Source: an uncultured Photobacterium sp. (GTDB lineage Bacteria > Pseudomonadota > Gammaproteobacteria > Enterobacterales > Vibrionaceae). Taken from it: a DNA stretch of 64,000 nt. The stretch is from contig NZ_CAMRAN010000004.1 in the NCBI RefSeq assembly GCF_947039875.1, forward strand, positions 1 through 64,000, read 5' to 3'. The position numbers and the translations under genes were made by a program. Below the pieces are notes generated by a model, which saw only the letters and a program-made list of their open reading frames with translations, ran no database searches and was not told the origin of the DNA. Below are positions 1 to 7,230 of this stretch, one piece after another; within the stretch, counting starts at the first letter, position 1; each line of letters opens with the position of its first letter.

Positions 1-136
1 TATCTTAAAGTATAGGAGATAATTTAACAGTAGCTGTTAAATAGTGGGAATCAGGTAAAGTTATACTTATCTTGTCATTTTAATAGGTTAATAACGATGA
101 ATCATATTATTAAATTAGATTTTTTAGAATGTAAAT

Positions 137-166
137 ATGGTGAGGCATATATAGCTGCCTCACCAT
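137..166. terminator. Hairpin downstream of the XRE-type regulator gene
   Basis: An 11-bp perfect inverted repeat (ATGGTGAGGCA / TGCCTCACCAT) with an 8-nt loop lies about 60 bp past the stop codon of the minus-strand regulator. Neither side has a good T tract, so it may be a weak or Rho-assisted terminator serving either direction. A smaller perfect hairpin (TTTAACAG-TAG-CTGTTAAA) sits at 23-41. I see no gene in the first 220 bases. Confidence 0.4.
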
Positions 167-224
167 TTAATTGAGTATATGTTTATTTTATTAAAAGACT
201 GCTTATCAACTAAGAAATGATATA

Positions 225-1124
225 TTAGATACTCTTATATATTCTATCTATTTCCTCTAATGATTGAGGGCTCACTGCTTTTATATCAATACGACTTTGC
301 AAGCAAAAAAATAAAAAATCTTTATTTGATAGTAATTTATCTATTTCAATTTTTAATATATTCGTGTGTTTTAAATTCATATCTTCATTTGAAGGTGCTG
401 ATAATTCATTAATTGTCGTAACCACATCACACCCAAAAGATAAAGCGAGTTTGAAAAAATATTTAGTATTTACATGGATGAAAAAATAATCTAAATGTTG
501 ATTATTTAAAATAGCATTGAACAAGCAAAGAGTGCATAATTTATAATAAAACCTTGACGATGTGACTTGTTCGAACATTATAATAGAATTGACACCATCC
601 TTACCATTCTCACCATATATACTACTATTCGCAAATGCATGAATAAAAAAGGCTTCTGTTTTATCATCTGAAAACCAACGTCCAATACTTAAAGACGATG
701 GCGGGATAATGTTAATCATGTCCATTGTTTCGCTTATCAAGTATTCTTTTATGTGTGGTTGTATCTTGTCACGTTGATCGGTATGCTCAAATTTTATATG
801 GTTTGTTATAATGGGTTTATTTAGTTTTCTATATCGCTCGTACTCAATACCAAAACGTGTATTAAGTGATGAGTTTATTTTAGTTGGTATATCAAAGCCA
901 TGAATACTATATATATATGAAACTAATAGATTAAGCGTTCGCATTATGGTTATTTTTTTTGCGATAGAGGGGACGGTTTTTCCATTTTCCCAACGACTTA
1001 ATGTAACTGTATCTAATTTAGATAAAGAATTACCAGATGAAAGGAATAGATCTACAAAATCGTTTTGAGATAGGTTGTTATCAGCTCTAAATTGTTTCAG
1101 TAAGTCTTTAAAATTGTCTTTCAT
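225..1124 (-). CDS. XRE-type helix-turn-helix transcriptional regulator
   Basis: The 299-residue protein has an N-terminal XRE/Cro-type helix-turn-helix domain at roughly residues 5-70, with the characteristic recognition-helix segment ending in LSRWENGKTVPS. The remaining ~220 residues are rich in Phe and Tyr (around residues 150-240) and match no domain I recognise; this part probably senses a ligand or partner, which is inference. No signal peptide or clear membrane segment is seen. The start has only a weak ribosome binding site. The gene is divergent from the EAL-domain gene, separated by about 245 AT-rich bases, so it could control that gene or itself. DNA binding is well supported; the regulated targets are unknown. 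Confidence 0.75.
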   Translation of the reverse strand: MKDNFKDLLKQFRADNNLSQNDFVDLFLSSGNSLSKLDTVTLSRWENGKTVPSIAKKITIMRTLNLLVSYIYSIHGFDIPTKINSSLNTRFGIEYERYRKLNKPIITNHIKFEHTDQRDKIQPHIKEYLISETMDMINIIPPSSLSIGRWFSDDKTEAFFIHAFANSSIYGENGKDGVNSIIMFEQVTSSRFYYKLCTLCLFNAILNNQHLDYFFIHVNTKYFFKLALSFGCDVVTTINELSAPSNEDMNLKHTNILKIEIDKLLSNKDFLFFCLQSRIDIKAVSPQSLEEIDRIYKSI

Positions 1125-1369
1125 AATTAAATCTTAATCCATAGATAATAGCCATAGAATGCTATGGGTGTGTATAAAATGCAAATTATTTATTAGGCAT
1201 TAGTATATTTTTTGTTAGATATAATAATAAGAATTATCATTGATTAAATGAAATAATGTTCATCAGTGATAGCATTGGTGATACTTGTGGTATTGATATG
1301 CTATTAATTTAAAAGAAGATGTTTGAAATAATAATAAGCCACACTGTTTTTTAAAAAGGGAGGGCTTCC

Positions 1370-2137
1370 TTGGGTTATGAAAAATGTAGTATTACAAGAA
1401 AAACCATACTTGAATCATTAGAAAAAAAATATTTTATAAACTACTATCAACCCATCTATGATGCAAAAAGTAATCAATTAAATGGAGTTGAAGTTTTACT
1501 AAGATTGATACATCCGTCTTGGGGAGTAGTTTATCCTAATGATTTTATAGGATTGGCTGAAAAAGAAGGCCTAATCGATGAGCTTTTTTTCTTTTCAACT
1601 AGTTGCGCAATACGGGATCTTAAAACCTATCATCAATTAAAAAAAATATCTATTAACGTATCACCAAGCACCCTCAATGTGCCTAATATCCATCATTGGC
1701 TGATAGATAAATGTAAAGAATCGCAGATTTTAAGTCATCAGATAACGTTAGAGTTGACTGAAAATATAGAATATAGACAAAACACTGTGTCATTAGAAAA
1801 TATTAAGCGCTTAAGGGGCTTGGGTTTTGGGTTGTCTATTGATGATTTTGGGGCTGGATATTCATCATTGCCGCGTTTAATGGAAATCCCATTCACTGAG
1901 TTGAAAATTGATAAAATTTTAATTCAAAATATTTTTTTTAATAATAAAAACAAGAAAATAATGGAGCACTTGGTTAGCTTAGTGCATAGCTTAGGGGCGC
2001 AAATTGTTGCTGAAGGTATTGAAGATAGAGATACATATAATATGATGAAAGAAATCGGGGTTGATTTATGCCAAGGTTATTTTTTTCATCGGCCAATGAG
2101 TGTTGATGATTTTGTAAATAATATGATGCCTCTTTAG
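1370..2137 (+). CDS. EAL-domain protein, probable c-di-GMP phosphodiesterase
   Basis: A stand-alone EAL domain fills the whole 255-residue protein; there is no sensory, GGDEF or membrane part. EAL phosphodiesterases cleave cyclic-di-GMP to pGpG. The signature is EVL instead of EAL (Glu41 kept), followed by NVSP (~95), LELTEN (~127), IDDFGAGYSSL (~157), VAEGIED (~217) and QGYFFHRPM near the end. The metal and catalytic acidic residues therefore look intact and the enzyme may be active. The start is TTG, chosen because AAGGGAGG lies 6 bases upstream. Its position beside adhesin and pilus genes fits a role in switching between attachment and motility, but this is inference. Confidence 0.85.
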   Translation: MGYEKCSITRKTILESLEKKYFINYYQPIYDAKSNQLNGVEVLLRLIHPSWGVVYPNDFIGLAEKEGLIDELFFFSTSCAIRDLKTYHQLKKISINVSPSTLNVPNIHHWLIDKCKESQILSHQITLELTENIEYRQNTVSLENIKRLRGLGFGLSIDDFGAGYSSLPRLMEIPFTELKIDKILIQNIFFNNKNKKIMEHLVSLVHSLGAQIVAEGIEDRDTYNMMKEIGVDLCQGYFFHRPMSVDDFVNNMMPL

Positions 2138-2522
2138 GCGTGATGCCATCACTTACACTTTTAATAAGCATCAAAGAATACATCCTAATTTTATCCCCGA
2201 ATTTTGATTGAGAACTGTATAACTTTTTAGAGCAAAGTTACCTATGAGAAGTGGCTTGCGTGATGGATATCGGGAAATTAACAATAGTTTTGACAGCTTG
2301 AAACCTGAAAACAAGAGAAACCCCAAAAACCTTCAGTATAAATTAAACAACTAGCAACCCTTGGAAAGTCACAGAAGAAATTAAAATGCCCTCTTGTTTA
2401 ATGTTAGACTTATTGAGCTAGACTATAGAAATTATAACTATTTATTTTTATTAGTAATAGAAGCGGTCATTTAACGTAAATTTCTATCGAAGTGCTTGGT
2501 TTTAATTGAAAAAGATATTTTA
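2138..2522. other. Intergenic stretch with no convincing gene
   Basis: This AT-rich stretch follows the EAL gene. The only open frame worth noting is 2244-2354 on the plus strand (36 codons, starting MRSGLRDGYREINN), which has no good ribosome binding site and no recognised relatives. I do not call it a gene. Confidence 0.4.
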
Positions 2523-2660
2523 TTAATAGTTCCATTCTTTATCCCATTGTCGTTGCTCTTCTATATCTTCAATCCGCCGACGTAAATTTATTTTTTTTTC
2601 AACTTCCTTATTTTTCTTTTTTTTGCTCGGCTTCTTTGCAGCTAGTTCAGTTTCCATCAT
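2523..2660 (-). CDS. Small highly charged protein (45 aa), possibly PA3496-like
   Basis: This 45-residue frame begins MMETELAAKKPSKKKKNKE and continues with an Arg/Glu-rich helix (INLRRRIEDIEEQRQWDKEW) to the stop. The lysine-rich N-terminus followed by an amphipathic RRRIEDxxEQ helix resembles small conserved gammaproteobacterial proteins annotated as PA3496-like putative envelope integrity proteins. That assignment rests on general resemblance only. It has two adjacent ATG codons; the ribosome binding site (GAG about 8 bases upstream) is weak. Both flanks are non-coding, so it would be a monocistronic gene. Confidence 0.5.
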   Translation of the reverse strand: MMETELAAKKPSKKKKNKEVEKKINLRRRIEDIEEQRQWDKEWNY

Positions 2661-2766
2661 ATATTCTCGTTATTTTTAATTGGATACGGATTTTATAAAG
2701 TATAGGCTTAATTGTTAATAGCAATTAAATGTTGATTGCTATTAACATGCTATTATTATGACGATC

Positions 2767-2817
2767 TTACCACCAATAATATGCATAATGATAACCTTGA
2801 TCTGAATGAAATATCAC
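2767..2817 (-). mobile_element. Remnant of an IS3-family transposase (orfB)
   Basis: On the minus strand this stretch reads VIFHSDQGYHYAYYWW followed by a stop. The HSDQGxHY core is the conserved segment around the second catalytic Asp of the rve/DDE integrase domain of IS3-family transposases (typically HSDRG or HSDQG followed by xQY). The codons upstream contain stops in all likely frames and I cannot recognise the rest of the transposase or terminal inverted repeats, so this is a decayed fragment. Confidence 0.5.
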
Positions 2818-3190
2818 AGTTTAAGGCCCTTCTACCGCCATAAGCTCTGTTAGATCTATATTACTCTACTCAGATCTAAAATCTTGCACATTGACATACA
2901 AAATCTGGTTAAACTAAATGATGCCAGTCTTGGGAATGTTTATTTTTCCTATTTTCTAATCCACAAATTTTAAACTAGCCAGCGTCATTGGTGTTGCTTT
3001 TGCTTTTGTTTTCGCCTAATACTGGCCAAGTTTATATTTATTAAGTGATTGAACGCATTTATCCATTGTTATTTACCTATACTCTTGCTTCGACAGTTTT
3101 TACAGAGTGGCCTTGCTCTAAAACGAATTACGCGAATTTTAATCGCAAATCGAGTGCAAGATTATGACGCGCTTTCTTGTTTTGCGTAAG
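2818..3190. other. Intergenic stretch, probably decayed mobile DNA
   Basis: No intact gene is visible. The part next to the transposase remnant is probably further degraded insertion-sequence DNA. A short minus-strand frame beginning MDKCVQSLNKYK around 3060 stops after 16 codons and is not supported. Confidence 0.3.
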
Positions 3191-3224
3191 ATAAAAAAAG
3201 GCTAAGTACATCGTACTTAGCCTT
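3191..3224 (-). terminator. Rho-independent terminator of the surface lipoprotein gene
   Basis: A perfect 12-bp stem (AAGGCTAAGTAC / GTACTTAGCCTT) with a 3-nt loop is followed, in the minus-strand sense, by a run of seven T. It lies about 50 bp beyond the stop of the lipoprotein gene. Confidence 0.9.
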
Positions 3225-3274
3225 ACATTAAATATTACTAATATGCTTTAGTTAATACATTACTTTCTATTGAT

Positions 3275-5521
3275 CTAGTTTAAAGACCAACAAGAAGGGA
3301 ATGAAAATGAATTGTCTGGGTCTTGAGGAGCAAAGTACTTAGTATCCATATTTTGGTTTACATACCACTTATTATTTGGATCCACGTTGACATAACCTTG
3401 CCCATAGTCACCAAGTTTGTCATCCCCTTTACCATCTTGATAACAAATCCATTTAACAAAATTTTGGGTTGAGGGATACTGAGCATCAGGTATGCTAAAC
3501 CACTTAGCATCAAACTTGTTTTGAATAGTTGAGCTACCAACTTGCCAGTTAGATCTACCGGCAATTTTTAGTTGATTCATTACATCACAAGCAACTGTTA
3601 TATTCTCTAACCATACAGCTCTCGCAGCTTCTGTGCCGCGTTTACTCCAGTAAATAGCTCTAAATCGAGTATATCCTTTACCAATTTCCTTAGAGCCTAA
3701 CGTGCTATAATCGGGAACGGCTAACGATTTAAGGATCGTATTAGAAAAACCTAAGGTAAACATCTCAGAATTTCTTCCATTAACAACTGTCGTACAGCCT
3801 AATCTATCAGCCATAATAGGATCGACACCAGGAGGACAAATAGTCAAGCCATATATTATTTGAGTTGTATTCGTTGCTTTAGGATCGGAAATATTCAGTA
3901 TTAAACTAACAACTTTATCTTCATGGCCTATTTTCTTTTCAACTAAGACTGAATTGCCACGTATTTGAATATCAATATACTGAGATGCTTCTTCAGGAGT
4001 AATTATTCTCCCTTCGTAGTTCATATTATCAATCTCATACTTAAGCTGATAATCATCCTCTGGGAGGAATATTTGACTGCCTGTACCAGAGTCAGAACTT
4101 AAGTATACCGTTGCTAGGTTATCAAATTTACCCCCGTAATATTTCTCCACAAATGCCCAAGGCTTATCCTTAATACTCCTTGCACATGAGAAATATGCTG
4201 GGTTTACTTGTGATCTTGATCCATCATATAAACTAAAAGCATCACGTCCGTCTGTTGCATATTTCTGACCACTATGCCAATGGTACTTACTTGCAAATAC
4301 TGGTTGGTTTCCAAGCACATTTTTTCGCATATCCTCCATTGCCCTAGTCGTGGGTAGATATGCTCCCATTGTTTTACAATAAGCTTCAGCTAATGATTTA
4401 TCAAAAGTAGGGTATAAGCCTGGAACTCCGGCCATTCCATCTTCTTGAAATAATCCAGTGTACACACCATTTTTAGACAAATCACTTAATGTAAGAGGTG
4501 CTATAAATTCAACTTGCTGGACTGTATCAATAATATTTTCGTAAACAGTTACATCAAATTGCAATAATCCAATACCATAACCGCCATTATGATCTGAAAC
4601 AATATATGTAATAGCTTCAGAACCTGGGTTAGTTGGGGTATATGTAAATGAAGTATGACCATCAATTACAGCACCACCACTCATTGCTTGCACATAAATC
4701 AACTGTAGATCATCACCTTCAGCATCGCTAATCAGATCTGCAACATCGATTGGCTGTGGTCCTGAAATTATATTAACTGTCGGAAAGACCTTATCTTTAG
4801 CGATGGGACTTGAATTTCCATTTTGGCCGATTGCGATATATATAACACCAGGTTTAGCAATATTATTAACTGAGTCTATTTCTGTATAAAATATACGAAC
4901 AGTACCTATAGTATCAGTAGGGGCTTTATACGTAATGTCTGTTCCTGTCGGCTCTATAATATAGCCAATATCACCAGATTCCGTCTCACCTGTTAAGTAT
5001 ACCGAACTAGGATCAATTGCATAGCCTGTTTCTATCAGTAAATCTTCGGGGGTGAATCTTATTGTGTTGCCTTCGAGTACCGTCCGCGAAACAGGAGGCA
5101 AAAAATCGCCTTTGGTGTAGTCCTCTGTTACGACAACTTGAACCATACCCTCACTTGTGCCTGCATACTTTGAAGATTGTGGTTTTACATGATATTTAAA
5201 ACGACACACATCGGCGCTATCTGTTGTGACTTTAAATGTTAAGCCATTTATATCATTTTCATTAAAGGCACAGTTACTATCTATACTTTCTATATTTTCT
5301 ATAATTAAATCTTGATTGTCCTCAGCAGTTACTTTCTGCCTTAGATCGATAACTTGGGTGTGTTTTGTGGGTGAAAAGGATAGTAAATCCTGAGCATTAA
5401 TCGCTATTTTTTCTTGTGGTGATGGTGATGTCCCATCGCCATCGTCATCGCTACCACCACCACATCCTAAGAGCATCAGCGGTAATAAACTAAAAATTAA
5501 GCACTTTTTTATATTAAACAT
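3275..5521 (-). CDS. Large surface lipoprotein, putative adhesin with Ig/cadherin-like repeats
   Basis: The 748-residue protein begins with a lipoprotein signal peptide: a basic start, a hydrophobic stretch and the lipobox LLGC near residue 20, then a GGGSDDDGDG linker typical of surface-exposed lipoproteins. Residues ~35-330 look like tandem beta-sandwich modules; the segment ending YTPTNPGSEAITYIVSDHNGG is typical of cadherin/Ig-like bacterial repeats. The second half includes a module with AEAYCKTMGAYLPTTRAMEDM and several cysteines, as seen in Vibrio/Photobacterium intimin-like adhesion modules. The gene stands alone, with its own terminator, and is divergent from the pilus operon. A role in attachment is inferred from architecture and location; the ligand is unknown. 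Confidence 0.7.
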   Translation of the reverse strand: MFNIKKCLIFSLLPLMLLGCGGGSDDDGDGTSPSPQEKIAINAQDLLSFSPTKHTQVIDLRQKVTAEDNQDLIIENIESIDSNCAFNENDINGLTFKVTTDSADVCRFKYHVKPQSSKYAGTSEGMVQVVVTEDYTKGDFLPPVSRTVLEGNTIRFTPEDLLIETGYAIDPSSVYLTGETESGDIGYIIEPTGTDITYKAPTDTIGTVRIFYTEIDSVNNIAKPGVIYIAIGQNGNSSPIAKDKVFPTVNIISGPQPIDVADLISDAEGDDLQLIYVQAMSGGAVIDGHTSFTYTPTNPGSEAITYIVSDHNGGYGIGLLQFDVTVYENIIDTVQQVEFIAPLTLSDLSKNGVYTGLFQEDGMAGVPGLYPTFDKSLAEAYCKTMGAYLPTTRAMEDMRKNVLGNQPVFASKYHWHSGQKYATDGRDAFSLYDGSRSQVNPAYFSCARSIKDKPWAFVEKYYGGKFDNLATVYLSSDSGTGSQIFLPEDDYQLKYEIDNMNYEGRIITPEEASQYIDIQIRGNSVLVEKKIGHEDKVVSLILNISDPKATNTTQIIYGLTICPPGVDPIMADRLGCTTVVNGRNSEMFTLGFSNTILKSLAVPDYSTLGSKEIGKGYTRFRAIYWSKRGTEAARAVWLENITVACDVMNQLKIAGRSNWQVGSSTIQNKFDAKWFSIPDAQYPSTQNFVKWICYQDGKGDDKLGDYGQGYVNVDPNNKWYVNQNMDTKYFAPQDPDNSFSFPSCWSLN

Positions 5522-5926
5522 ATAGCCTCACTTTATGATAAAGCTGATTTATATATATCGCACGAGGCCAGATGCCGTGCGAATATAATATTGAATTGTT
5601 ATTAGTATTAAGAATGACTTAATACCTTATAAAGGATGGTGCCATTTAAAGAATGACATTTATTAAACTAGCACCTTTATATTTAAGCAACAATAGCCAT
5701 AGTCGCTGTTGTAGTGCAATGTCATTCCTATGAGCTCCTTAAATTAATTATTATAAATATTCTAAATTCCGTCACATTTTACTGTGATATTTATGTTAAC
5801 AAAAATATGCACATGTGCACGCGATTTTAATATTGTATACAATGTTGTTAATAGCATATCCGAACGATGTTCTTTCAGTGTGCTATTAACGAATGCTGTG
5901 ATTATCTTTACTATGATTAACTATCA
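5522..5926. other. Structured divergent intergenic region between lipoprotein and pilus operon
   Basis: It contains the promoters for both directions, though I find no confident -35/-10 pair. A GC-rich hairpin (GCAC...GTGC with an inner GGC/GCC) at 5559-5581 lies in the leader of the lipoprotein gene. A 10-bp inverted repeat, GAATGACATT at 5651-5660 and AATGTCATTC at 5718-5727, encloses 57 bp that can itself form an imperfect stem (ACAATAGC / GCTGTTGT). TGCACATGTGCA at 5808-5819 is a perfect 12-bp palindrome. The frame of the pilin stays open back to 5784, but that extension has no ribosome binding site and would destroy the signal peptide. Confidence 0.55.
5832..5843. promoter_or_regulatory. 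Perfect palindrome ATTGTATACAAT, candidate operator
   Basis: A perfect 12-bp palindrome lies about 190 bp upstream of the pilin start. TTGTATACAA-type palindromes are used by several GntR/FadR-family repressors. No such full-length regulator is adjacent, so the binding protein is unknown and the call is tentative. Confidence 0.35.
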
Positions 5927-5980
5927 CCATGGTGTCCATGGTGTCCATGGTGTCCATGGTGTCCATGGTGTCCATGGTGT
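5927..5980. repeat. Six perfect tandem copies of CCATGGTGT upstream of the major pilin gene
   Basis: Six uninterrupted 9-bp units end 49 bp before the pilin start codon. Each holds the palindrome CCATGG. Read in the pilin frame they encode (HGV)6. In another frame they form a short ORF of repeated ATG-GTG-TCC codons ending in TGA at the repeat edge. Perfect tandem arrays of this kind are prone to copy-number change by slipped-strand mispairing, and in surface-structure genes such changes often alter expression. Whether this array varies cannot be seen from one sequence. Confidence 0.95.
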
Positions 5981-6029
5981 GAATGATTATTTAAATAAAA
6001 TACATAATAAAATATTTGGAGTTAGTCTC

Positions 6030-6602
6030 ATGAAAAAGCAAAATTTATTGTTAGCAACAGCATTAGTATCAGCACTTGGTTTTTCTGCAGTATCTCAAGC
6101 AGCGCCAGAAGACCTAGCAGTAGGCGACCACTCAACAGCTTACCTTCAGTGGACTGGTTTTGCTAAAGTTATCCCTGGTGATAACGTTGTAATTACTGGT
6201 AAATCTGCTGGCCCTGTACTGGATGGTGAGCTATACGTTAAGTCTGACGGTACATTTGAAACGACTAAAGCAATCGATCTTGAGTCTCGTTACTACCTAA
6301 CTGATGCTGTTACAGGTGCTAAGTCAGCTGGTGATCTACTAGCTACAAACTGGACTCTTGATGCTAGCGGTATCACAGCTTCTTGGGGTTCAAACCCTAC
6401 AGCTGGCATGGATATTAAGATGAAAGATACTACTACTGGTCTAGAGCTAACAGACGCAGCTGGCCCAGTAAAAGTAGATAACGTTCAGTTATCTGTTGTT
6501 AATGACATCCCAGCACCTGAAGCTGAGTCACTTAACATGCTTGAGCCATTAGTTGTTAATGCTAAGGTTATTGCAACTGTTGTTGATCTTCCTTCAGCAT
6601 AG
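6030..6602 (+). CDS. Major pilin subunit, CS1/class 5 fimbriae type
   Basis: The 190-residue protein starts at ATG 6030, with GGAG 9 bases upstream, and has a textbook signal peptide (MKKQNLLLATALVSALGFSAVSQA, cleavage after Ala ~24). The mature part is ~166 residues, without cysteines and rich in Thr, Val, Gly and Asp, the usual make-up of a donor-strand-exchange pilin. The assignment to the CS1 fimbrial major subunit family rests mostly on the following usher, chaperone and tip genes; sequence similarity of the pilin itself is low. Codon use looks optimised for high expression compared with the AT-rich genes downstream. A strong terminator right after it would keep the pilin in excess over usher and tip. 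Confidence 0.8.
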   Translation: MKKQNLLLATALVSALGFSAVSQAAPEDLAVGDHSTAYLQWTGFAKVIPGDNVVITGKSAGPVLDGELYVKSDGTFETTKAIDLESRYYLTDAVTGAKSAGDLLATNWTLDASGITASWGSNPTAGMDIKMKDTTTGLELTDAAGPVKVDNVQLSVVNDIPAPEAESLNMLEPLVVNAKVIATVVDLPSA

Positions 6603-6617
6603 TAGTAAGCAATATTT

Positions 6618-6650
6618 AAGATTAGACATCTATGATGCCTAATCTTTTTT
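6618..6650 (+). terminator. Terminator between major pilin gene and the rest of the pilus operon
   Basis: An 11-bp stem with one mismatch (AAGATTAGACA / TGCCTAATCTT), a 7-nt loop and a run of six T follow the pilin stop by 15 bases. The next pilus gene begins about 35 bases later with no obvious new promoter, so partial read-through probably sets the ratio of pilin to assembly proteins. Confidence 0.85.
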
Positions 6651-6684
6651 CTTATCTGACTATATCTGATTATGGGTGTGTATT

Positions 6685-7230
6685 TTGTCTAAAAAAATAA
6701 CAATAGCGCTAATTTGCACTTACTTTTCTTCTTTATGTTTTGCTCAGCAAGAATTCCCTGTGAATTTTATGATGCAAGCTGATGTGACTCCTATTGCGGC
6801 TGGGTTTAAAATAGAATCGGTTGTAGCATCACCTAATAACATAACAGTTCACTATGATGAATCTGAAGAACGCTTTAATGATGCGCATTCAACATTAATC
6901 GTTGATACCAACATACCAGCAGAGAGAAGCGAAAATTTTTATTATGATCTTAGCCTTACTAAAAATGAGGCTTCTTGTGTTTTATATAGTGGAGAGACCG
7001 TCCCCTATGATGCTCCTACATTAAAGATCACTGATAATGAAGGGGTTTTCGTTGGTATAAGTACAGAAAGCCCAATGCTTTGGCAAAAGTTTGACAGTGT
7101 TGTATCTGAAACGAAAGCTAGTATAAAAGATATTAATATGTCTTTTTCAAAAATCCCTTTCTCAGAGTTCAATTATAATTATAAGAATTGTATTGGTGAA
7201 GTGACATTAATGGTTGGATTATCAATATGA
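6685..7230 (+). CDS. Secreted protein of the class 5 pilus operon, putative minor subunit
   Basis: A signal peptide (MSKKITIALICTYFSSLCFAQQ) is followed by a ~160-residue mature part with two cysteines (SCVLY and NCIGE) that could form a disulfide. I chose the TTG at 6685 because GGGTG lies about 8 bases upstream; GTG 6676 is an alternative that adds three residues. The stop overlaps the usher start (ATGA), so it is translationally coupled. Size and position suggest a second pilin-like subunit or a periplasmic assembly factor; the classical CFA/I and CS1 operons have only four genes, so this is an extra component. No domain is recognised with certainty. Confidence 0.6.
   Translation: MSKKITIALICTYFSSLCFAQQEFPVNFMMQADVTPIAAGFKIESVVASPNNITVHYDESEERFNDAHSTLIVDTNIPAERSENFYYDLSLTKNEASCVLYSGETVPYDAPTLKITDNEGVFVGISTESPMLWQKFDSVVSETKASIKDINMSFSKIPFSEFNYNYKNCIGEVTLMVGLSI

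Noticed and set aside
1974-2183. Minus-strand frame inside the EAL gene
   Set aside because: Lies opposite conserved EAL motifs; a shadow frame.
5784-6029. Upstream in-frame extension of the pilin (82 extra codons including (HGV)6)
   Set aside because: No ribosome binding site at 5784, and the extension would bury the signal peptide. ATG 6030 with GGAG upstream is clearly the start. A short translated leader through the repeats is not fully excluded.
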